NCBI GenBank assembly: GCA_013076295.1
Contig: RQOL01000139.1
Location: 1,178,001-1,242,000 of the forward strand
Reading direction: 5' to 3'
DNA length: 64,000 nt
DNA from: Sanderia malayensis
Lineage: Eukaryota; Cnidaria; Scyphozoa; Semaeostomeae; Pelagiidae
The position numbers and the translations under genes were made by a program. Of the stretch, positions 55,623-64,000 are shown in pieces. Position 1 is the first letter of the stretch; every line of letters starts with the position of its first letter. Below the pieces are notes generated by a model that saw nothing but the letters and a program-made list of their open reading frames with translations, searched no databases and was not told where the DNA came from.

Positions 55623-58600
55623 ATGATGAATCCCAATGATTATGAAATTACAGGCTCTTATTCAACTAGCCATCATTCCATGTTTTATCCCATATCCTCC
55701 CATGCACAGATGGCAATATGCAATCGCTTGAACCTTCCTATTCTCAAAATGCACACAGATAAAACCCCAGAAGCTCTTACAGATCCATTAGATATATATG
55801 AAGCTGTTGGTGATGGAAACTGTCTTTTCCGATGTTTTTCTTATGTGCTTTGTGGTACACAAATATATCATAAAATTGTCAGAAATCGAATAACCAATTT
55901 TATGAAAACAATACAGCCACAGCTACAACCCCATATTTCAGGAGGTTCTATTGTGCAATATCTTAGACACAGTAGAATGCAGTCAGATACTATATGGGGC
56001 ACTGATATTGAAATAATTGCTGCTGCACAACTTTTTGAAACAGATATTTTTGTTCATTCTTTGTTTGGGAGTCAATATACTTGGCAAAAACTTTTGTTTC
56101 AAGGTGACATTGAATCAAATTCTCAACTTAAAGACTCAATTTACATTCGAAACATAAGTGGTGTACATTATGATGTAGTTTCTAGTGTTTCTGAATGTAT
56201 AGTGGGCTCTGCAAGTGCAAAAAATGTTGAAGGTTCCAATTCTCAATACACTTTTGGGAAAACCACAGCACATACTGGTTGTCTCACAACATTGACAGAA
56301 AGACTTGCATTACAAGGTTTAAAGCCAGTGGATGTTGGAGGTTCTGGTGATTGCTTTTTTAAAGCAATATCACATCAATTATACACCACATCAGAATATC
56401 ATGATGAAGTAAGAGCCTCGGGAGTTAAATACATTGTTGACCATCCAGAATGTTTCATTGAATACCTTACAGACAAGTCATTTCTGCAGTATGTTCAGGA
56501 TATGGCGCAATCTGGTACATGGTGTGATAACTTGATTATCCAGGCAGTTTCTAATGCTCTTAATTGCCAAATTTCTATCACAGAGTCCGCAGAGAATTTT
56601 TCTCACTGCACCATTATTTCCCCAAGCAATGTAAATTATTTTCCTACAAAGGTTTGTATTGGGCACCTTGATGAGTTCCATTATGTATCTACAACATCAT
56701 TGAGAAAAGAATGTGTTGCACATTCACTGAATAATGGCAACACAAATAGTAAATATCCGAAAAAGATTGCCCAGGACAGAAAGAAGTACAACAGAGAATA
56801 TAAGAAAAGAAGACGGGAATTGTGGGATTTTAAAGAAAAAGAATACCAATCACAAGGGAAATCATATAGAAAAATGTTTCCAAATTCAAGAGGGCTCAAT
56901 TGTTCTAACAGATTGCACTTCTTTTTAACAACAGAAGATACACCATCTAAGTCACATAAAAAAGAGGTCCATTTTTTGTCTATCAATAAAAAGCTTATAA
57001 AATCATTTCACACTGCCATACAATCTGGCCCAGAATACATATGCACCTGTTGCGATCAATTATGGTCCAGGTCTTCTGTGGTGCGCTGTATGTCATCAAG
57101 TTATGAGCTGTGTGACAGAGAAATGTTGAAGTTGTGTGTAAATGGAACTGGAAGTATCTCCAACATTGAATGGATTTGCACAACCTGTCACAACTCTTTG
57201 CGTAGTAACATTATGCCAGCATGTGCTAAAGCTAACGTTCAGGGATTTCCTGAAAAGCCAGAATGTTTGAAATTGACACCATTGGAAGAGAGACTCATTT
57301 CCCCACGCATACCTTTCATGCAAATTAGAGAGTTGCCAAGAGGCGGACAGCTCAGCATTCACGGAGGTGTAGTAAATGTTCCTGCAGACATCTATTCAAG
57401 TGTGAACAAACTTCCTAGACTTTTATCAGAATCACAGATAATACCTGTGAAATTTAAAAGAAAGCCTTCTTATGACCATTATTACACTTATGAAAGTATC
57501 AGACCAAACTGTGTTTTTAGGCAGCTGAATACCTTGCACAAAACAGTGAACTGTTTGCAAGAGAAGGTATTCAAGTGGACAAAAACTGGATGCAAAGCAT
57601 TGAGAAAGAAGGATCAAACATGGATTGGGCAGATTTTTTAAGCAGTGAATATAGTTATTCTCAGTCCTTGCCACATAGTGCTGAAAGCAAACCCACCATT
57701 GTGCCTGATAATTATGATCACAACACATCAGACAATGACAGTTGGACAGAGGTTGAACCGAAGCCTGCTGGGGTAGTGGAAGCAGATCTTATGCAAAATA
57801 TAGATTGCATTATCAATGTGGCACCAGGCGAAGGTCATAAACCTCTTGGGTTATTTTTAGACAAAGATGCAGAATTTTTATGTTTCCCAACTATCTACTG
57901 TGGGAAATCTAGACCTGTCCAGTGTGAGATACCAATTCATTATAGCACACTGTGCAAATGGGAATTGAGAAATAAAGATAGAAGAGTTGCTGCATGTATT
58001 CCAAATATTTTTTTCAAACTGAAAAAATTACAGATTAAAAGAATCATTGATACTGCACAAGTATCACTTCGGAAGTGCAAGACCGGTGGACGCATGTATA
58101 CTGCTGCAGATCTCAAGCAGGAAGCTGGCATTGCAAATATCATCAACATTGATGAAGGATTCAGAGCACTGAAAAATCTTAGGGGTTCTCCACCATATTT
58201 TGCAAAGTGCCAAAAAGATTTATTTGCCATGATCAGACAGCTTGGCAACCCAACATGGTTTTATTCATTATCTGCAGCAGAAACAAAATGGTGCCACTTG
58301 CTAAGAATTCTAGGCAGGTTACTTGATAACAAAGACTATTCTGACGAGGAACTCAAGGCAATGTCTTGGAAACACAAGTCAAAACTCATTAAAAGTGACC
58401 CAGTGACTTGTGCAAGAATGTTTGAACATATGGTTCAAACTTTCATTCACAAATTTCTTAAAAGTGATGCAACTCCTATTGGTGAAATTGCAGACTACTT
58501 CTATAGAGTAGAGTTTAAGCAGCGTGGATCACCACACATTCATGGTTTATTTTGGATAAAAAATTCTCCACAATATGGAAGGGATTCTGATGAATCCATA

Positions 58601-59820
58601 ATGCAATTTGTTGACAAGTATGTTATTTGTGCTGATAAATTTCTCCACGAAAACAGTGATGAACTTATCAACCTGTGGATTCACAGACATGCAAAAACAT
58701 GCAGAAAGAAAAACAAAGACTCATGCAGATTTAACTTTCCTCTGCCACCAATGTCACAAACATTGATTTTAAAGCCACTTGACAAGACCACTCTAGCAGA
58801 GATGCAATGCAATAGTATTGAGAAAAATGTACACAACATCTTTCATTTGCTAAATGAAATGGCATTAGGAAGTGAGTTAGACATGGCACATTTTCTACAA
58901 ATTCTAGGAATATCTGAGGAAGATTACAGTCAGTCAATTCAATACACATTGAAGAGACCAACCTTGTTTTTAAAACGGTCCCCAAATGAAATAAGAATTA
59001 ATAATTATAAACACAATGTTCTTTCTGCTGGCAAGCAAACATGGATCTTCAATTTGTGTTAGACCCATATGCTTGTGCTGTATATATTTTATCTTATATT
59101 AGCAAGGGACAAAGGGGCATGAGTAAACTGTTACAAGAAACAGAGAAAGAAGCTTATGACACTTTTGGTGAAAAAAAGCAGAAAAGGCTGCGCCATATTG
59201 GAAACAAGTTTCTTAATTCAGTTGAAATAAGTGCACAGGAAGCTGTGTACCTTGTCATGCAAATGCCCTTAAAAAGGTGATCACGGTATGTTCAATTCAT
59301 CAATACAACAGATCCTGATGAGAGATGCTCCTTATTAAAAAGCATAGAAAAGATAAGAGAGCTGCCTGATTATTCAACAGAAATAGGTTCAGATAACACT
59401 CTCAAAAAATATCAGCGAAGACCAAAGAAGTTAGATAATCTGTGTTTGGCAGATTTTGTTCCTTGGTATGAGGTTGTATCTTCACATAAGATAAACTGTT
59501 GAAAAAAATCAGTTGATGGTGAACTTTTAGAAAATGATCTTAATGACAAAGATGATGATAACATTGAAAGAGACCCCAAATTTATAAAAGAAGGACACAT
59601 ACAAAAACTCCCCAGAGGTTTTCTTTTGCGTAAAAGATTAACATCTAAAGTTTTGCGTTCCATTCGCTTTGATAAAGTGAAAGACAGGCAAAACTACTAT
59701 AGACAACAGCTAATGCTTTATTTTCCCTGGAGAAATTAAAAGGAAGATCTTATATCTGGCTGTCAAAGTTTTGAAGACAAATATAATACAGTCAAAGACA
59801 TTGTGAAGATTAAAGTGTAA
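55623..59820 (+). pseudogene. Helitron2/Helentron-like protein: two OTU domains, zinc region, HUH Rep
   Basis: First OTU at about residues 60-200: VGDGNCLFRCFS with later VHYDVV (Asp-Cys-His triad residues). Second OTU from about 220: GGSGDCFFKAISHQL and DEFHYVSTTSL. Then a basic stretch (NREYKKRRRELWDF), a Cys region (CTCCDQLWS, ICTTCHNSL), and TPLEERLISPRIPFMQIREL, typical of Helitron proteins. A frameshift near 57565 leads to the second frame, with ATKWCHL-type region and YFYRVEFKQRGSPHIHGLFW (HUH, HIH intact). A shift near 59025 is followed by [13 protein letters not shown], the tyrosine motif. Stops near 59278, 59500 and 59738 follow, and the sequence ends after QQLMLYFPW without a helicase. 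OTU proteases are deubiquitinases and are known from Helitron2 elements; two in tandem is notable. Confidence 0.82.
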
Positions 59821-60079
59821 TATAACCCAAACCTCAAAAATTGTTTATCAATTAATTTCGATATGCTGATCATTATGGTACATCTTAAAATAGAATTTAA
59901 CAACTAAGAGTGGCGTAAATAGCCCCCAAAGTAGGGGTTATTTTGCACCAAACCGCGCACTTCCGAAAGAGGTCTGACAACTACAATGTGACGTAGAAAC
60001 CAGAACCAGCCTTTTAGTTCGTCATCTATCCTCAATAACTTGAACAAGAAAAAGAGATCGAGCTTCATAAATAATTAGA
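59821..60079. other. Upstream region of the P2X7-like gene
   Basis: Contains GTGGCGTAAATAGCCCC and GTAGGGGTTATTTTGCACC, possibly an element terminus, then an untranslated leader ending at the ATG. No matching second end inside the window. Confidence 0.35.
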
Positions 60080-61216
60080 ATGGAGTCTTCCGAATCGGAT
60101 TCATCACAAAGCAGTTCACGCACCAGCTCTTTTTCTGATTATGAAAAAGAGATGGGGAAAATACCTGCAAAGCAGCGAATGATTTTGACCCTGATTTTGT
60201 TGAGGCCTATGCGGATGAACCACTGGCTGACAAAGAATGGGTTAGGGATTATGAAGAGAAACGCGCAGCAGATGATACAAGATACAAAGAGTTTGAAAAA
60301 CGATTAAAAATGGAAAGTCCTCTTGAGGAGTGGTAAGTTAGTGTATCTTTATGTCCTTGCTTTGGTGAAGCACTAAAATGGCCTATGTTGGAGAACATCA
60401 ATCACGCTTTGCTTTTCAATGTCCAAGGCTCATTCCTTTGTCTGTCTGGTCAGTCTGTCTGTTCTGTTGATGTGTTAAAATTGAACTGGGATAGACTTCT
60501 CCAATTGCTACCTCTGGTGCCAGATTGGTGCCAGATTGTTGTCAACTTCTTCAATTGTTACCACTGGTGCCAAACCATACTGATGCCCGAAAGAATGTAT
60601 CCAAACGTTTAGTGGATACATTCCTTCGGGAATGTGTTTTCAGAAGTAAAGGAAAGTAACACATTATGGTGTTCATTATGCAGATTTGATTCATATCTTA
60701 CACTCTTTTTAGGTAAGTGTGGCCACTGTGATGTAAGCTTGTTGAGGGACCCTCAGGAGTGTTATTGTTGCACAGAAATTGAGGAATGTGTGCAATCATT
60801 AAGTACAGAGCTGGTTTTAGCAGAGGTTGGTGAAGTCCCCAAATGTATCACCCTTCACCCTGGATTTGGTGCATGTTGTCTTTCTGCCTGGTCACTTAGA
60901 CTGGCAGGGACAAGGTACAAGACAAGGCGAAAGAAACGCTATTATCAGCTACGTCCAAATGAAGCTGAATCGTAAGTATAATTAAGCATTGTCTGTGCCA
61001 TTTTAGTATGTTTGACTGATTAATCACGCTGATATAACTGTTGTTTATTTTAGGTATCTGCGTGCTGTATCTTATAGAGAGTTTACCAGGCTTGTTCATG
61101 GAATTCTTGGAAAGAAAAGGATACCGTTGCCTGCCTGTCCATATTTTGCAATTAGAAAAAAATTCCCCACGGACACAGAATTCACAGGATTTGAGGATCT
61201 GCCTTCAGAGTCTTGA
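60080..61216 (+). pseudogene. P2X7 ballast-domain-like protein, three exons, small defects
   Basis: Exon 1 (60080-about 60332) starts MESSESDSSQSSSRTSS; after a frameshift near 60160 it continues DEPLADKEWVRDYEEKRAAD to a GTAAGT donor. Exon 2 (from about 60713 to 60971) reads CGHCDVSLLRDPQECYCCTE, then CITLHPGFGACCLSAW; exon 3 (61054-61216) reads YLRAVSYREFTRLVHG, RIPLPACPYFAIRKKFP and FTGFEDL. The Cys pattern and YR-x-x-F / IRxxFP / GF ending are those of the P2X7 receptor intracellular (ballast) domain, which occurs widely in invertebrate proteins without the ion channel. There is no membrane segment. The exon1/exon2 splice is not perfectly in frame, so this copy may be damaged. It ends 3 bp from the stop of the convergent minus-strand gene. 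Confidence 0.72.
60586..60630. other. Near-perfect 18-bp hairpin in intron
   Basis: CCCGAAAGAATGTATCCA (60586-60603) pairs with TGGATACATTCCTTCGGG (60613-60630), 17 of 18 matching plus a possible G-U pair, loop of 9. Adjacent sequence has short repeats of GGTGCCAGATTG. Confidence 0.75.
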
Positions 61217-61219
61217 GTC

Positions 61220-64000
61220 TCAGTTCTTCTTGTTTTTGGGGCAATCTGTATTCTTGTGCCCTTTCATTGGTTTGCCACATGTGGAGCAATGGGGAGCTCT
61301 TTTATTTTTTACTGGTTGACTTTGTGATGATGGTGATGTTGCAGGAACACTTACTATGGTCATATTTTGTCTTTCTTGCTTTTTCTGGATGGCAGAGCTA
61401 CCACACTCCTTAGTCAGCATGGTATTCATGTATGCAGGAGTTGCTTGCTTCAAGTTCCTTTGCTCCTGATCAAGTGAGTTTCCTGATAAACCATCAACCA
61501 AAGTGCTATAAACTCCACTGACATATTCTAAAACGATATAACATATTTTCCAAAATGTAAACATTTCACCCCTTGAATAATAAGCTTTTTCGGATAAATG
61601 ACAAAATTAGAACACAATTATTACCAAATTTGGATGGCATTCTCAATTCACGGACAGTGGCCTCCCCATTCTTGAATTTAGGATATGAAACTGCATATCT
61701 TACAGAACCATCTTTCTTCTTCTTGACCTCTTTCAAGAGATTTTCATTAAAATGCAAGACAGCAATGATATGTCTGAAAAACAGGAGAATGATCATGCAG
61801 GTATGCAGTATTTGAGGAACCATCAATGCCACAATCCTCGCCATAAGGTGTGAGACAGTTAAAAAATTTCTCATACGTCCCGAAAAATACAGACCCCCGT
61901 CCCCCTATTCAATGTTGAGGATGTTTAGAAAGTGTTTTTAGCACTCCCTGATAAACCTGTCCATCAAAAATAACAACATTGATTTGGGGGGAGGGGGGTG
62001 GCTTTTTATTTTCCAAAAATATTATGTTTCTCATTGAAAAGTGACGCAAATTTTTCAATGTCTCAAGACCTTTTGTCAATGATTGTCTTTGGTGAAAACT
62101 CCTAAATATAAGGCCAGCATGCCCGATTTTATCTACTGTGGGCAATTTCAACCCGTTGAGTTCGAATCTGGTGCTCAAAATGGTGTAACTAATGTCGATT
62201 AGCTTTTGTGACGTCACACATTTTGAAAACGAGGCTGCTTTTCTGTGAGTACATTATTGCGTTCAAAAAGGTCTGTTAGGCATTTTTGCTTATAGATAAT
62301 ATACAATTGTGCTTGAACAAGTCACATCATAACTTTTTTCTATTCTCGTCTGTGTTCAGATGCAAAATTGATGCCACACATATGTTTAAAATTAAGGTAC
62401 TCCAGCAAAGTGCAGCGCTGCGCCAAGCTTGTGGGATAAAGTAAGAATGCATAATTTCTCCATCTCTTCCCCATCCTGATGTTTCTCTTGACTACACATC
62501 CGATGAGCCACACTCACGCGAGATTCGTTTGAGTAAAAGCCTCCACAACAGACTTTCCAAATGATTTCCTGCTGGGAGACTTCGTCAAATCTGCCCTGCT
62601 GTACGTTATTAGACACCTATTGCGCAAAACCTTAAATTTCGATTCGAAATCACCGTGATCTATTAAAAAAAAACAGTTGCAACGCACACAAATTATTTGG
62701 CTGTTCTGAGAAATGCAAGTTTTGTTTGAGAGAACATGCACTGATGCAGTGCCGAGGTCATAAACAAACAGACAGTGGAATATCACCCCTGTTGAACATG
62801 ACAGTTTAATTTTAGCATCCTAAGGTCATTTCAATCAGTGACACATACTAAACGTCCATAACGTGGCACCACCCACCATGTTGAATACTTGGAATCGTGG
62901 CAACAATGCACGGTTAACGGATGATTAACGGACGGATAACACCATGGCCTATAGTTATTCAGTACTAAATTTGACGAATAACACGGTTAACGGCATATTC
63001 TTATAAATATTATCACTAATATTTTAAAATAATTGCCGTTAACCGTGTTAATCGTTAAATTTAGTACTGAATAACTATAGACCATGGTGTTATCCGTCCG
63101 TTAATCGTCCGTTAACCGTGTGTTATTCGTTGGCCACACTAATTGTTTTGTCTATTTTCCACTTTGGTATTCTGTTCATAGTTTCAATGATTCTATCCTG
63201 AAACTCCTACTTTGACAATCTCGTGATATTGTGTTGCACAGCATTTTTTTCTAATTGTCTTCGTCACAAAAGCTAATCAACATTAGTTACACCATTTTGA
63301 GCACCAGATTCGAACTCAGCGGGTTGAAATTGCCCACAGTAGATAAAATCGGGCATGCTGGCCTTATATTTAGGAATTTTCACCAAAGACAATCCTCGCC
63401 ATAAGGTGTGAGACAGTTAAAAAATTTCTCATACGTCCCGAAAAATACAGACCCCCCTCCCCCTATTCAATGTTGAGGATGTTTAGAAAGTGTTTTTAGC
63501 ACTCCCTGATAAACCTGTCCATCAAAAATAACAACATTGATTTGGGGGGAGGGGGGTGGCTTTTTATTTTCCAAAAATATTATGTTTCTCATTGAAAAGT
63601 GACGCAAATTTTTCAATGTCTCAAGACCTTTTGTCAATGATTGCAGTATCTATGAAAAATATGTACCTACCTGCATTTCATTCCAATGTATGAGAATCCA
63701 ATCATCTTGGGTGAAAAATGGTTGAGTACAGAGTGAAATCCCTCTATGCAGCTTGTTTGGGTCAAAGGTGAAGCTTTTTTGATTCCAGCAATCAGCCTTG
63801 CATTTGTCAATGAGGCTTTCATTTTTTTGTATGCAGTGGAATCTGAGAAAGTAAAATCTAAATGAAAGTTGAAAGGTTCATGACATGAACAAAACCAATC
63901 TCTGAACTTTTATAGTGATATACATACCCTTATCTAACCATCTTCTTTGGGGTATATTATTGTCATGTGCACATTTGCTAAAAAGTGGATCATTCAGATT
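61220..64000 (-). CDS. Conserved multi-exon gene of unclassified, transposase-like family (5' end beyond window)
   Basis: Four exons join without a stop on the minus strand: from beyond 64000 to 63928 (PQRRWLDK), 63842-63671 (YKKMKASLTNARLIAGIKKA, CIEGFHSVLNHFSPKMIGFS), 61773-61625 (HIIAVLHFNEN, VRYAVSYPKFKNGEATVREL) and 61527-61220 (YVSGVYSTLVD to CSTCGKPMKGHKNTDCPKNK and a stop). All borders have GT...AG signals and matching phases. The motif chain (SFHSV-x-FAPK-type, LHFNEN, YxxSxPKxKxG) is one I associate with an expanded uncharacterised family in fish and invertebrates; a DDE-type nuclease is suspected but not shown. The end is a CxxC...C zinc-like motif. No lesion seen. It converges on the P2X7-like gene with only 3 bp between stops. 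Confidence 0.7.
61832..62085. repeat. 254-bp direct repeat, copy 1
   Basis: CAATCCTCGCCATAAGGTGT to TTGTCAATGATTG; matches 63390-63643 almost exactly (CCGTCC versus CCCTCC difference). Confidence 0.92.
62082..62213 (+). repeat. Inverted repeat, left copy
   Basis: ATTGTCTTTGGTGAAAACTC to GATTAGCTTTTGTGACG; its reverse complement is at 63259-63392. It overlaps the inner edge of the direct repeat by a few bases. Confidence 0.85.
62900..63140. mobile_element. Foldback element (about 230 bp)
   Basis: CACGGTTAACGGATGATTAA to CGGTTAACGGCA folds back onto TGCCGTTAACCGTG to CCGTTAACCGTGTG around a short AT-rich loop (about 62993-63030). Outer ends GTGGCAAC/GTTGGCCAC give weak terminal repeats. No coding capacity. 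Confidence 0.75.
63259..63392 (-). repeat. Inverted repeat, right copy
   Basis: Reverse complement of 62082-62213, ending CACCAAAGACAAT. Confidence 0.85.
63390..63643. repeat. 254-bp direct repeat, copy 2
   Basis: Same orientation and length as 61832-62085. Confidence 0.92.

Larger units (their letters stand above)
61774..63670 (-). other. Large intron hosting nested repeats
   Basis: Donor GTAGGT at 63670 (minus) and acceptor TTTTTCAG ending at 61774. It consists mostly of repeats: 254-bp direct repeats, an inverted pair inside them, and a foldback element at the centre. Confidence 0.7.

Noticed and set aside
61832..63643. 254-bp direct repeats as LTRs of a retrotransposon
   Set aside because: They lack TG...CA ends, primer site, purine tract and retroelement coding; the inner part is an inverted-repeat structure.

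Overview
The window looks like a repeat-saturated stretch of an animal nuclear genome, most likely a marine invertebrate (cnidarian-like by the mix of protein families, but the species cannot be read from the sequence). The evidence is AT-rich intergenic DNA, GT-AG introns, no operon-like gene packing, and almost only transposon-derived coding sequence: hAT, Tc1/mariner, pogo, Harbinger, piggyBac, a DDE-integrase family, Ty3/Gypsy, LINEs and two kinds of Helitron. No ordinary single-copy housekeeping gene was recognised.

Layout. 0-4.6 kb: a nearly intact two-exon gene of a PIN/FEN-like nuclease family with one internal TGA. 5.4-9.0 kb: a complete hAT transposon with 14-bp TIRs and a perfect 8-bp target duplication. 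9.9-10.9 kb: a foldback Tc1/mariner-type MITE; single arms of the same family recur at 32.1 and 42.7 kb. 12.4-15.2 kb: a decayed Ty3/Gypsy pol carrying a nested solo LTR with 5-bp target duplication. 16.1-18.2 kb: a decayed DDE integrase-like gene. 18.5-21.15 kb: a complete, young, internally deleted LTR retrotransposon whose only ORF joins gag and protease to the integrase tail. 21.9-25.5 kb: HECT C-lobe, duplicated Gypsy integrase tails, a THAP exon, a Gypsy 3' end and a zinc-finger fragment. 25.8-28.1 kb: RecQ-like and SWIM-domain pseudogenes on the minus strand. 28.9-31.1 kb: LINE reverse transcriptase and a HECT-associated N-terminal module. 32.5-33.7 kb: a small three-exon gene or pseudogene. 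33.8-36.4 kb: an inverted duplication with 0.8-kb arms around another nuclease-family fragment, itself hit by a MITE. 37-46.3 kb: a decayed Helitron in an unusually G-poor strand block, with LINE endonuclease fragments. 46.8-50.3 kb: three more nuclease-family fragments. 51-53.5 kb: piggyBac and two-gene Harbinger remnants. 55.6-59.8 kb: an OTU-OTU-Rep Helitron. 60-64 kb: a P2X7-ballast-like gene (with small defects) convergent on an intact-looking exon chain of an unclassified conserved family, running off the right edge.

The best candidates for something undescribed are (1) the convergent pair at the right end, which may be a two-gene mobile element; (2) the dispersed PIN/FEN-like plus cysteine-rich (CxC) family present at least four times; (3) the gag-protease-integrase-tail retrotransposon. 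Family assignments rest on motifs recognised by eye; no database search was possible.
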